Below, one piece after another: positions 56,413-64,000 of a DNA stretch of 64,000 nt. The DNA is taken from contig NZ_JAHKSH010000005.1 of the NCBI RefSeq assembly GCF_019720895.1, positions 248,001-312,000 on the forward strand, written 5' to 3'. A program made the position numbers and the translations under genes. The notes beneath the pieces were generated by a model. It had not been told where the DNA came from and did no database searches. It saw nothing but the letters and a program-made list of their open reading frames with translations. How positions within the stretch are numbered: the first letter of the stretch is position 1; each line of letters starts with the position of its first letter. The DNA is from Microbacterium salitolerans. GTDB taxonomy: Bacteria > Actinomycetota > Actinomycetes > Actinomycetales > Microbacteriaceae.

Positions 56413-57795
56413 ATGACCACGACTGCTTCCGCGCCCGGCGCGGATCCTCGCCCTGCGAACAAGCCCCTGAACTCCCGCGGCCGCGTCATCACCGCAAGCC
56501 TCGTCGGCACGACCATCGAGTTCTACGACTTCTATGCGTACGCCACGGCGGCCGCGCTCGTCTTCCCCGTCCTCTTCTTCCCGACCGGCAACGACACGAC
56601 CGCGCTGCTCGCGTCGTTCGGCGTGTTCGGCGCCGCGATGGTCGCCCGCCCGGTCGGCGCCGTCGTCTTCGGGCACTTCGGCGACAAGTTCGGACGCAAG
56701 GGCACGCTCGTCGCCTCGCTGCTGACGATGGGCATCGCGACGTTCATCATCGGTCTCCTGCCGACGCACAACGAGATCGGCGCGTGGGCGGCGTTCCTGC
56801 TGCTGCTCTGCCGCCTCGCACAGGGCTTCGCGCTCGGCGGCGAGTGGTCGGGAGCGGCGCTCGTCGCGACGGAGAACGCCCCGGAGGGCAAGCGCGCCCT
56901 CTACGGCACGTTCCCGCAGCTCGGCGCTCCGATCGGGTTCATCATCGCGAACGCCCTCTTCCTCGCCATCAACTTCGGCCTGCCCGGAGAGGACGGCGCG
57001 GCCAGCGAGGCGTTCCTCGCCTGGGGCTGGCGGATCCCCTTCCTCTTCTCGGCCGTCATGGTCATCGTCGGCCTGTGGGTGCGCCTCAAGCTCGTCGAGT
57101 CCGATGCCTTCCAGAAAGCCGAGACGAAGGGCGAGATCAAGAAGGTGCCGGTCGGCTACGTCTTCCAGAAGTACTGGAAGCAGCTGCTTCTCGGCACGTT
57201 CATCATGCTGGCGACGTACGTGCTCTTCTACCTCATGACGAGCTTCACGCTCTCGTTCGGCACGACGCCGACCGATGCCGCGACGCCGGGGCTCGGCTTC
57301 GCGCGCACCGACTTCGTTCTGATGCAGATCATCGGCGTCGTGTTCTTCGGCATCTTCACGCTCATATCCGGTCCGCTCGCCGACTCGATCGGGCGACGCC
57401 GCCTGCTCATCTGGGTGACCTCCGCGATCATCGTGTTCGGACTGACGTACACGGTGTTCCTGACTCCGCAGGACAGCGACATGTTCACGGGCGCGCTCGT
57501 GCAGGCGTTCCTTGTGTTCGGCTTCCTCCTGATGGGCCTCTCGTTCGGCCCGATGGGCGCGCTCCTGCCCGAGCTCTTCCCGACGAACGTGCGCTACACC
57601 GGATCCGCCGTCGCATACAACGTGTCGTCGATCCTCGGCGCCGCGCTCGCGCCGATCATCGCCGTGTGGCTGTGGAGCCTCGGCGACGGCAACCCGTGGC
57701 TCGTCGGCGTCTACCTCGCCGGAGCCGCGGTGCTCACGCTCGTCGCCGTGATCCTCAGCAAGGAGACGAAGGACGCCCGCATGGACGTCGAATGA
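56413..57795 (+). CDS. MFS transporter, metabolite:H+ symporter (MHS) family
   Basis: A 460-residue transporter with 12 helices. The MHS signature is complete: GTTIEFYDFYAYATAAALVF, then RPVGAVVFGHFGDKFGRKGTL, LALGGEWSGAALVATENAP-type loop, and LADSIGRRRLL between the halves. Members move organic acids, osmolytes or aromatic acids with protons. The substrate cannot be decided. The gene stands alone behind its own terminator. Confidence 0.9.
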   Translation: MTTTASAPGADPRPANKPLNSRGRVITASLVGTTIEFYDFYAYATAAALVFPVLFFPTGNDTTALLASFGVFGAAMVARPVGAVVFGHFGDKFGRKGTLVASLLTMGIATFIIGLLPTHNEIGAWAAFLLLLCRLAQGFALGGEWSGAALVATENAPEGKRALYGTFPQLGAPIGFIIANALFLAINFGLPGEDGAASEAFLAWGWRIPFLFSAVMVIVGLWVRLKLVESDAFQKAETKGEIKKVPVGYVFQKYWKQLLLGTFIMLATYVLFYLMTSFTLSFGTTPTDAATPGLGFARTDFVLMQIIGVVFFGIFTLISGPLADSIGRRRLLIWVTSAIIVFGLTYTVFLTPQDSDMFTGALVQAFLVFGFLLMGLSFGPMGALLPELFPTNVRYTGSAVAYNVSSILGAALAPIIAVWLWSLGDGNPWLVGVYLAGAAVLTLVAVILSKETKDARMDVE

Positions 57796-57812
57796 TGCGC
57801 TGATGTTCTGAC

Positions 57813-57846
57813 GGGGCGTGCGGATCTCAGCGGATCCGCACGCCCC
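57813..57846. terminator. Terminator after the MHS transporter
   Basis: A 14-bp perfect stem (57813-57826 with 57833-57846, 6-base loop) 17 bases after the stop. Confidence 0.75.
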
Positions 57847-57896
57847 TCTCATCTGTCTGGCACGGCGTCGCGTCCGAACGCGCGAGAATAGACGCG

Positions 57897-59846
57897 ATGC
57901 CCGAGACACGACGCCGCTCCCCCTTCGCCCGCCCGCAGACCGACGACGGTCCGCGCGCCTCGCTGCGCCAGCTGATGCCCTTCGTCTTCGAGAACCGCGG
58001 CATCATCGTGCTCGTCGCGATCCTGTCGGTCGTCGGGGCGCTCTTCACCCTCGTGCAGCCGGTCGTGATCGGCGAGGTGATCGCACGCGTGCAGTCGCAG
58101 GATCCCCTCGGCTGGCTCATCTGGGGGCTCGTGGGCTTCGTCGTCATCTCGTCGATCGTCAGCGCCTACCAGCACTACCTGCTGCAGCGCACCGGCACGG
58201 CGGTCGTCTTCTCGAGCCGTCGGCAGCTGATCCGCCGGATTCTGCACCTGCCGATCAGCGAGTTCGACGCCCGCCGCACGGGCGATCTCGTGAGCCGCGT
58301 CGGGACCGACACGACGATGCTCTACGCCGTGCTCACGCAGGGCCTCGCCGACAGCGTCGGCAACGTGCTGATCTTCGTCGGCGCCGTCATCGCGATGCTC
58401 GTCATCGATCCCGTCCTCCTCGCCACGATCGTCGGCGTGCTCGCGCTCGCGATCGGCGCGGTCGTCGCGCTGTCCGGCCGGATCCGGTCCGCCACGAGCC
58501 GCCAGCAGGCGCAGGTCGGCGAGCTCTCGAGCGGCGTCGAGCGGGTGATCGGATCCATCCGCACCGTGCGCGCCGCGGGAGCGACGGATCGCGAACAGGA
58601 GACCGTGACGAGGTCGGCGACCGAGGCGTTCCGCGCAGGCCTCGACGTCGCCCGGGCGTCGGCGCTCGTCGTCCCCGTCGCAGGTGTCGCCGTGCAGGTA
58701 TCGCTTCTCGTGGTGCTGGGTGTGGGAGGCATGCGCGTCGCGTCGGGAGCCGTGTCCGTCGCCTCGCTCGTGACGTTCGCGATGTTCCTCTTCCTCATGA
58801 TCATGCCGCTCGCCAGTGCGTTCGGCGCACTCACGAGCGTCAGCCAGGCGCTCGGGGCACTCGGCCGGATCCAGGAGATCCTCGACCTGCCCGAGGAAGA
58901 CGCGGACGATCGGGTGCGCGACAGCACGACGCCGTCGATCCGAGGGCCCGAGGCGCCGACGGACGCCGCGTCGCCCTCATCGACCACGGCATCGACTGCA
59001 GGGCGTTCCGGGGAGGCCGAGGACACCCCCGCGATCGCATTTCGCGAGGTGCGCTTCCGCTACCCGGAGAACGTCGTCGAAGCACGCCTGAAGGCGACCC
59101 GCGAGGTGCGCGAGTCGGCGGGCGATGCCCATCTCGACGCCGACATCGACGACACCGCCACCGCCGAGGACGTGCTGCGCGGAATCTCGTTCGACGTCCC
59201 GGCCGGATCCCGTGTCGCGCTCGTCGGTCCGTCCGGCGCGGGCAAGTCGACGATCCTGTCGCTCATCGAGCGCTTCTACGACGCGACGGCCGGCGAGATC
59301 CGCCTGCACGGCCGCGACATCCGCGACCTCCCTCGAACGGCGCTCCGCGCGCAGTTCGGCTACGTCGAGCAGGATGCGCCGACGCTCGCCGGCTCCCTCG
59401 CCGACAACCTCCGGCTCGCGTCGCCCGATTCCTCCGACGAGGCGTGCGACCGCGCGCTGCGCGCGGTCAACCTCGGGCACGTGGTCGACCGGTCGCCGCA
59501 GGGCATCGACACCCCGGTCGGCGAGGACGGCGTCATGCTGTCGGGTGGTGAGCGCCAGCGCCTCGCGATCGCCCGCGCGCTGCTCGCCGCGCCGCCGATC
59601 CTGCTCCTCGACGAGTCGACGTCGTCGCTCGACGGCGTCAACGAGCAGCGCATGCGCGAGGCGATCGACGCCGTCGCGGCGGGCCGCACGCTGATCGTCA
59701 TCGCCCATCGTCTCTCGACGGTCGTCGACAGCGACCGGATCGTCGTCCTCGAACGCGGCGAGGTCATCGGCCAGGGCACCCACGCGGAGCTCCTCGAGAC
59801 CACCCCGCTGTACCGCGAGCTCGCGAGGCACCAGCTGCTCGTATGA
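57897..59846 (+). CDS. Fused ABC exporter (membrane domain plus ATPase)
   Basis: A 649-residue half-transporter. Six helices lie within residues 20-310. The ATPase domain has Walker A VGPSGAGKST, Q-loop FGYVEQDAPTLAGSLADNLRLA, signature LSGGERQRLAIARALL, Walker B ILLLDESTSSLD and HRLSTVVDSD. A Ser/Thr/Pro/Ala-rich linker of about 40 residues precedes the ATPase. A further insertion of about 30-35 residues (after FRYPE, up to DVLRGISF) lies between the A-loop and the second strand. It should work as a homodimer; cargo unknown. Confidence 0.9.
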   Translation: MPETRRRSPFARPQTDDGPRASLRQLMPFVFENRGIIVLVAILSVVGALFTLVQPVVIGEVIARVQSQDPLGWLIWGLVGFVVISSIVSAYQHYLLQRTGTAVVFSSRRQLIRRILHLPISEFDARRTGDLVSRVGTDTTMLYAVLTQGLADSVGNVLIFVGAVIAMLVIDPVLLATIVGVLALAIGAVVALSGRIRSATSRQQAQVGELSSGVERVIGSIRTVRAAGATDREQETVTRSATEAFRAGLDVARASALVVPVAGVAVQVSLLVVLGVGGMRVASGAVSVASLVTFAMFLFLMIMPLASAFGALTSVSQALGALGRIQEILDLPEEDADDRVRDSTTPSIRGPEAPTDAASPSSTTASTAGRSGEAEDTPAIAFREVRFRYPENVVEARLKATREVRESAGDAHLDADIDDTATAEDVLRGISFDVPAGSRVALVGPSGAGKSTILSLIERFYDATAGEIRLHGRDIRDLPRTALRAQFGYVEQDAPTLAGSLADNLRLASPDSSDEACDRALRAVNLGHVVDRSPQGIDTPVGEDGVMLSGGERQRLAIARALLAAPPILLLDESTSSLDGVNEQRMREAIDAVAAGRTLIVIAHRLSTVVDSDRIVVLERGEVIGQGTHAELLETTPLYRELARHQLLV

Positions 59847-59875
59847 CGCAGGCGACCCTTCATCCGCGCGGGAAG

Positions 59876-59977
59876 GGTCGCGGGCGTCACTCGAACAGAT
59901 CCGCCCCCCATTCGAGTGACCGAGACGACCCGTGATCGGCAGCGGATAGGTCGCGCGCGTCACCCGAGCGGATCCGC
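59876..59977 (+). repeat. Pair of 29-base direct repeats between genes
   Basis: 59876-59904 and 59949-59977 share 24 of 29 bases (pattern GGTCGCGsGCGTCACyCGArC). A related stretch starts at 61741. A 10-bp inverted repeat GTCACTCGAA/TTCGAGTGAC and an 8-bp CGACCCTT/AAGGGTCG stem overlap the same region. No coding frame is supported in 59847-60019. Confidence 0.6.
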
Positions 59978-60019
59978 ACCTTCGCATCGCGCGGACAGAG
60001 GCGACACGACCTCGCGCCG

Positions 60020-60568
60020 TCAGCGCAGCTCGGAGATGAGGACCGCCGCCGTGCCGGGCTCTTGCGCGTCGAAGATGTGCGGGGCGTCGCCGGGGTAGGA
60101 GAGATAGTCGCCGGGGAACAGCTCGACGGGAGCGTCGGCCGGGCCGATGGCCGCGCGGCCCGTCATGAGGATGACGTGCTCCCTCGTGCCGGGGTGGTGC
60201 GGATCCGACAGGCGCGGCTCCCCGGGGTCCGCCTGGAGCACGTAGATGTCGCGCCTGGCGCCCGGAGGGCTGGCGGACAGCAGCGTCGCCGCGTACTCGG
60301 CGGCCGCCGACGGCACGCTGCCGCGTTCCGCCGCGCGGATGAGGGTCGGCGCGCTCGCCGGCTCGTCGACGAGCACGGCGAACGGCACGCCGAGTGCGAC
60401 GCCGAGCGCCCAGAGCGTCTCCACGCTGGGATTGCCTGCGCCGTTCTCGAGCTGGGACACGGTCGCCTTCGACACGTTCGCGCGTCGCGCCAGCTCGGAG
60501 ACCGAGAGGCCCGCCGATTCTCGCTCGCGTCGCAGCGTGCGTGAGATCCGTGCTCCGAGATCCTCCAT
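60020..60568 (-). CDS. XRE-family regulator with cupin domain
   Basis: A 182-residue regulator. The N-terminal HTH (RRERESAGLSVSELARRANVSKATVSQLENGAGNPSVETL) resembles SinR/PuuR types. The C-terminal cupin (REHVILMTGRAAIGPADAPVELFPGDYLSYPGDAPHIFD) probably binds a small effector or metal. It is divergent from azlCD and likely controls it and itself through the CGTTCG repeats between the genes. Confidence 0.9.
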   Translation of the reverse strand: MEDLGARISRTLRRERESAGLSVSELARRANVSKATVSQLENGAGNPSVETLWALGVALGVPFAVLVDEPASAPTLIRAAERGSVPSAAAEYAATLLSASPPGARRDIYVLQADPGEPRLSDPHHPGTREHVILMTGRAAIGPADAPVELFPGDYLSYPGDAPHIFDAQEPGTAAVLISELR

Positions 60569-60583
60569 CCGTTCATTGTCGCA

Positions 60584-60654
60584 AACGATCGTTCGGATTG
60601 ACGGACTTCGATACGCCGTTCAGAATGGTGACTGTGTGTTCATCAGAACGAACG
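60584..60654 (+). promoter_or_regulatory. azlC promoter flanked by inverted CGTTCG sites
   Basis: TTGACG (60598-60603), 17 bases, CAGAAT (60621-60626) form a strong plus-strand promoter. It is flanked by the palindrome AACGATCGTT (60584-60593, including CGTTCG at 60590-60595) and by CGAACG (60649-60654), a symmetric arrangement suited to a dimeric repressor such as the XRE-cupin protein. Confidence 0.55.
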
Positions 60655-60663
60655 GTTGTCGAG

Positions 60664-61365
60664 GTGACATCTGCCGCCGAGCGACGGGCCTGGCGCGACG
60701 GAGTCGCCGTCGCCGTCGCCACCAGCGCCTACGGCGTGTCCTTCGGCGCGCTCGCCGTCACTGCGGGCCTCGACGTCTGGCAGGCCTGCGCGCTCAGCCT
60801 GCTCATGTTCACGGGCGGATCCCAGTTCGCCTTCATCGGCGTGATCGCCTCGGGAGGGCTGGCGGCCGCACCCACTGCGATCGCCTCTGCGGTCCTCCTC
60901 GGTGTGCGCAACACCGCCTACGCGGTGCGCATGAACCCCGTCATCGGGCTGAGCTGGTGGCACCGGATCGCGGCGGCGCACTTCACGATCGACGAGTCGA
61001 CGGCGGTCTCGCTCGCGCAGGAGGGGCCCCGCGCCCGCCGCACCGGGTTCTGGGTGACCGGCATCGCCATCTTCATCGGGTGGAACGTCACGACGCTCGC
61101 CGGCGCGCTCCTCGGCGACGTGCTGGGCGACGTGCGCGCCTACGGTCTGGACGCGGCCGCGGCCGCGGCGTTCCTCGCCCTGCTGTGGCCCCGGCTCCGG
61201 TCGCGACAGGCGGTCGCCACCGGCGTCGCGTCCGCCGTCGTCGCGGCGACCGCGACTCCCTGGCTCGTGCCGGGGATCCCCGTGCTCCTCGCCGCCGTGG
61301 TCGCGATCCTCGTCGGGTGGTTCAACTGGTGGGGCGCGACCCCGCGGCGGGAGGCGCGCGCATGA
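60664..61365 (+). CDS. azlC: AzlC family branched-chain amino acid exporter subunit
   Basis: A 233-residue membrane protein. The family start RRAWRDGVAVAVATSAYGVSFGALAV and the core SLLMFTGGSQFAFIGVIASGG are present, with about seven helices. Together with AzlD it exports branched-chain amino acids or analogues. The start is GTG 60664, since ATG 60625 lies on the promoter's -10 and before the expected transcription start. Confidence 0.9.
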   Translation: MTSAAERRAWRDGVAVAVATSAYGVSFGALAVTAGLDVWQACALSLLMFTGGSQFAFIGVIASGGLAAAPTAIASAVLLGVRNTAYAVRMNPVIGLSWWHRIAAAHFTIDESTAVSLAQEGPRARRTGFWVTGIAIFIGWNVTTLAGALLGDVLGDVRAYGLDAAAAAAFLALLWPRLRSRQAVATGVASAVVAATATPWLVPGIPVLLAAVVAILVGWFNWWGATPRREARA

Positions 61366-61676
61366 CGATGTGGCTCGCCGTGATCGTCGCCGCCCTCGCG
61401 TGCGGCGCCCTCAAGCAGGTCGGCTACCTCGTTCCGGCTCGCTGGCTCGAAGGCGTGCGCACCGCGCGGACGGTCGATCTGCTCACCGTGGGACTGCTCG
61501 GCGCCCTCGTCGCCGTGCAGACCGTGGGATCCGGCATGGCCGTCGTCCTGGACGCCCGCCTTCCTGCGCTGGGCGTGGCGGGGATCCTGCTGTGGCTGCG
61601 CGCGCCGTTCCTCGTCGTAGTGCTGGCCGCGGCTGTCGCCGCCGCGGTGCTCAGAGGCTTCGGGCTCGCGGCGTGA
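61362..61676 (+). CDS. azlD: AzlD family branched-chain amino acid exporter subunit
   Basis: A 104-residue protein with four helices (MTMWLAVIVAALACGALKQVGYLVPARWLEGVR, LGALVAVQTVG, LRAPFLVVVLAAAVAAAVLR). AzlD pairs with AzlC; their genes overlap by ATGA. Confidence 0.9.
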   Translation: MTMWLAVIVAALACGALKQVGYLVPARWLEGVRTARTVDLLTVGLLGALVAVQTVGSGMAVVLDARLPALGVAGILLWLRAPFLVVVLAAAVAAAVLRGFGLAA

Positions 61677-61702
61677 GCCCCGCAGGCGCGGAGCACGACG
61701 CG

Positions 61703-61760
61703 TCCAGGTGACGCCCGTGACCCTTCCCGCGCGGAGGAAAGGTCACGGGCGTCACCTGGA
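61703..61760. repeat. Long inverted repeat, 20-bp stem
   Basis: 61703-61722 and 61741-61760 are perfect inverted copies; the 18-base loop also pairs partly (CTTCC with GGAAA). It lies between azlD and the convergent dioxygenase gene. Its right arm shares GGTCrCGGGCGTCAC with the direct repeats at 59876 and 59949. It could terminate both genes or belong to an interspersed repeat family. Confidence 0.75.
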
Positions 61761-61831
61761 TGCGAGCGGAGCGCCACCGCACGGTGACGAGCGAAGCGGA
61801 CCTCACGGGAGTGCAGCGACCTCCAGACGAC

Positions 61832-62785
61832 CTACACCACGGGCGTGCCGTGGGTGTGGAAGCTCTCGATCGTCTTCATGCCCCAGGCCTGCCCCTTCTT
61901 GCGCTCCTCCTCGGACCACTCGACGACGGGCTGGTCGGGGTCGAGGAGGAGCCGAGCGCCCGCGTTGGCGAACTCGATGCGGTTGCCGCCCGGCTCCCAG
62001 ACGTACAGGAAGAACGTCTGGTTGATGGCGTGCTTGTGGGGACCGGACTCGATGTGGATGCCGTTCTCAAGGAAGATGTCGGCGGCCTTGAGGATGTCCT
62101 CGCGGGTGTCGGGCGCGAACGCGATGTGGTGCAGGCGGTTGCCGTGCTTGGTCCAATCGTCGCTGTAGACAATGTCGTACGACTTGAGCCCGAAGTGGAA
62201 CCACCAGGCGGCGAACTTCCCGTTGTCGAGCCGGATCCGCTCGCTCTCGCGCATGCCCAGCGCATCGCGCAGGAAGGCGCCGTTGGCCTCGACGTCCTTG
62301 CCGAGGAAGTTGATGTGATCGAGACGACGCGCGTTGACGCCGCGCCCCGGGAACATCGACGCCTGGTTCTTGAGGGCGGGCCGGTCGTCCTCGCCTGCGA
62401 CATAGCGCTCGGTCTCGTAGTAGATGCCGAGCTCGTGGCCGTCGGGATCACGGAAGAGATAGGTGGGTCCGGTCCCGACCTCGCCGTCAGTCCAGCCGGA
62501 CCCGAGCCCCGTCTGCTCGATCGCGGCGACGCGGCGCTCGAGGGCCTCTTGGCTGGAGGCGCGCACGTTCGTCCGGCCGACGCCGGCGGCGTCCTTCTTC
62601 GCCGTGAGCTTGATCGTGTAGAGCTCATACTCGTCCCACGTGCGCAGGTACACGCTGTCGCCCTCCTCGGCGACGACGCGCATTGCGAGCAGGTCGCGGA
62701 AGAAGAACAGACTCTCGTCGAACTTCGGAGTGAACAGCTCGACGTTGCCCAGGTGCGCGACGTCGAATGAGGTGTAATCGGTCAT
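61832..62785 (-). CDS. Extradiol (catechol 2,3-) dioxygenase, VOC fold
   Basis: A 317-residue type I extradiol enzyme of two VOC modules. The iron ligands of catechol 2,3-dioxygenase are matched by His in RRLDHINFLG, His in RLHHIAFAPD and Glu in GGNRIEFAN. It cleaves the ring next to two hydroxyls with O2. AGAGAGGA precedes the ATG. It is downstream of the tautomerase gene. Because that neighbour acts on carboxylated intermediates, the substrate may be a hydroxylated aromatic acid rather than catechol; this is inference. Confidence 0.9.
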   Translation of the reverse strand: MTDYTSFDVAHLGNVELFTPKFDESLFFFRDLLAMRVVAEEGDSVYLRTWDEYELYTIKLTAKKDAAGVGRTNVRASSQEALERRVAAIEQTGLGSGWTDGEVGTGPTYLFRDPDGHELGIYYETERYVAGEDDRPALKNQASMFPGRGVNARRLDHINFLGKDVEANGAFLRDALGMRESERIRLDNGKFAAWWFHFGLKSYDIVYSDDWTKHGNRLHHIAFAPDTREDILKAADIFLENGIHIESGPHKHAINQTFFLYVWEPGGNRIEFANAGARLLLDPDQPVVEWSEEERKKGQAWGMKTIESFHTHGTPVV

Positions 62786-62808
62786 GGTGGGTCCTCTCTG
62801 ACTCAGGC

Positions 62809-63885
62809 TCAGGTGCGGGGGCGCGGGAAGACCGCGCCCTCGAAGATCTTGCGTGCGGTGCGCAGCGCGGCCGCGCGGGTGAGGGTCCAGCCGTCCTCGG
62901 CCTGGTCGACGACGACCTCGACGGCGAAGCGCCCGGTGGGGTGCTCCAGGGCGAACGGATCCCCGGAGCCGGGCGGCGACACGAGATCGTGCGCGACGGT
63001 TCCCTCGGGGATCAGTCCCGCGGCGGCAGAGATCGCTCCGAGCACGCCGATCGACGTGTGCACCCGGTGCGGGATGAAGCTGCGCGTGGCGATGGCGCCA
63101 CCCTGGACCGGCGCCGATGCGAGCACCATCTTCGGCATGGTCGCGTCGGCGACGTCGCCGAGACCCATCGCACGACCGGCGGCGAGACGGATCCGTTCGA
63201 CGCGCGCGGTGAGGGTCGCGTCGGATTCGAGCTCCTCGGGGCTCTCGTCGCCCGTCACGCCGAGATCGTCGGCGCGCAGGATCACCGTGGGCATGCCGCC
63301 GTCGACGCACGTCGCACGCGTGCCGGCGAGCGTGTCGACGAGGTTCCCCGTGGGGAAGAGCCCACCGGTCGACGATCCGGCGACCTCCTCGAAGTCGAGC
63401 GGGATCGCGCCCGCCGTCCCCGGCACGCCGTCGATCGCGAGGTCGCCGTCGTAGTCGACGGATCCGCCGGGCGTCGCGACGGTCGCCGTGCAGATGGATC
63501 CGGTGTTGCGCAGGCGGATCCGCACGGACGTCGTCTCTCCGGCGACGGACACGAGACCGCGCTCGATCGCGAAGGGGCCGACCCCCGCGAGGATGTTGCC
63601 GCAGTTCTGGCGGTCGCTCACGACCGCCTGGTCGACGACGACCTGCAGGAACAGGTAGTCGACGTCGACGCCCGACTCCTCGGAGGGCGCGACCACCGCG
63701 ACCTTCGACGTCAGCGGGTGCCCGCCCCCGAGCCCGTCGATCTGCCGCGGATCCGGAGACCCCATGACGCGCAGCAGCAGGTCGTCACGCTCGCCGGGGT
63801 CGGCGGGCAGGTCGCTGGCGAGGAAGTACGCTCCCTTCGACGTGCCCCCGCGGAGGAGCATGCACGGCAGCCCGGCGGCGGTCAT
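62809..63885 (-). CDS. galD: PrpF/GalD-type isomerase (4-oxalomesaconate tautomerase-like)
   Basis: A 358-residue PrpF-family protein. The family start PCMLLRGGTSKGAYF, the active-site Cys stretch VSDRQNCGNILAGVGPFAIERG, and GDVADATMPKMVLAS with HRVHTSIGVLGAISAAAGL are present. GalD tautomerises 4-oxalomesaconate in gallate and protocatechuate breakdown; PrpF isomerises aconitate in the methylcitrate route. The dioxygenase neighbour favours the aromatic role. It overlaps the upstream gene by ATGA. Confidence 0.85.
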   Translation of the reverse strand: MTAAGLPCMLLRGGTSKGAYFLASDLPADPGERDDLLLRVMGSPDPRQIDGLGGGHPLTSKVAVVAPSEESGVDVDYLFLQVVVDQAVVSDRQNCGNILAGVGPFAIERGLVSVAGETTSVRIRLRNTGSICTATVATPGGSVDYDGDLAIDGVPGTAGAIPLDFEEVAGSSTGGLFPTGNLVDTLAGTRATCVDGGMPTVILRADDLGVTGDESPEELESDATLTARVERIRLAAGRAMGLGDVADATMPKMVLASAPVQGGAIATRSFIPHRVHTSIGVLGAISAAAGLIPEGTVAHDLVSPPGSGDPFALEHPTGRFAVEVVVDQAEDGWTLTRAAALRTARKIFEGAVFPRPRT

Positions 63886-64000
63886 CGCGCGTCGAACTCC
63901 TCTTGCGCGATGTAGCGCACGCCGAGCTCGTCGAGAAGCGGGCGCAGCCCCTTGCGGTCGAGGCTGAGCTCGGTGCCGGATCCGTACGCCTCCCGGTCGG
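63882..64000 (-). CDS. C-terminal fragment, probable aldolase of the aromatic pathway
   Basis: About 38 C-terminal residues are visible (end DELGVRYIAQEEFDAR). The acidic-basic helix ELSLDRKGLRPLLDELGVRYI is similar to the C-terminal helix of 4-carboxy-4-hydroxy-2-oxoadipate aldolases (RraA-like family), which act right after GalD. The frame is open at the right edge; the stop overlaps the galD start. Identity is tentative. Confidence 0.45.
   Translation of the reverse strand, partial: DREAYGSGTELSLDRKGLRPLLDELGVRYIAQEEFDAR

Overview
This 64-kb window is high-GC chromosomal DNA from an actinobacterium. Lsr2, CarD, an XPB-type helicase with its helicase-associated partner, GlnR, a SigK/RskA pair, IspDF, a CIRCE-controlled groEL and an assimilatory APS/sulfite reductase pair are all present. 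Together with the DUF3027 and extended cold-shock genes they point to Microbacteriaceae, perhaps Microbacterium or a close relative; that assignment is inference. The window is densely coding and mostly housekeeping. I see no insertion sequence, prophage, CRISPR array or rRNA.

Layout: 0-4.3 kb holds the N-terminus of a DUF4011-type protein, a DNA-3-methyladenine glycosylase, and an acetate-type symporter operon divergent from a RamA-like GAF-LuxR regulator. 4.3-9.8 kb holds tRNA-Arg(CCT), Lsr2, an HNH endonuclease behind an attenuator-like leader, an M23 peptidase, a DtxR-family repressor, SerC, a DUF3027 protein and an extended cold-shock protein. 9.9-18.7 kb holds a small membrane protein, the helicase pair, a two-component system whose kinase seems to start at CTG, a lone WXG100 protein, groEL with tandem CIRCE operators, and CspA. 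18.7-24.6 kb holds a LytR_C protein, DUF3263 and DUF2332 proteins, MsrB, a DMT-type transporter, and cysH with sulfite reductase.

24.7-27.1 kb is a SigK-RskA-fasciclin module. The fasciclin lipoprotein gene carries a promoter that resembles the mycobacterial SigK consensus. 27.2-33.7 kb holds tRNA-Thr(TGT), a Dsb-like membrane protein without a CxxC, an MsiK/UgpC-type ATPase behind a structured leader, RlmB, CysS, IspDF and CarD. 33.9-38 kb holds a lipoprotein and a PhoP-PhoR (RegX3-SenX3) pair divergent from phoU across PHO-box-like repeats, then phosphoglycerate mutase. 38-46 kb holds a permease with a zinc alcohol dehydrogenase, divergent from a GAF-PucR regulator, then a FUSC-like protein, YgfZ, nitrobindin and two small membrane proteins.

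46-52 kb holds GlnR, polyphosphate kinase with a possible PHO box, a MutT1-like fusion, TrpS and two acetyltransferases. 52.2-55.8 kb is a complete FMN-riboswitch ribDEAH operon. The end of the window holds an MHS-type transporter, a fused ABC exporter, an XRE-cupin regulator divergent from azlCD, and a minus-strand aromatic-degradation operon running off the right edge (aldolase-like fragment, oxalomesaconate-tautomerase-like protein, VOC-fold extradiol dioxygenase). Interspersed inverted repeats lie in the intergenic DNA around azlCD.
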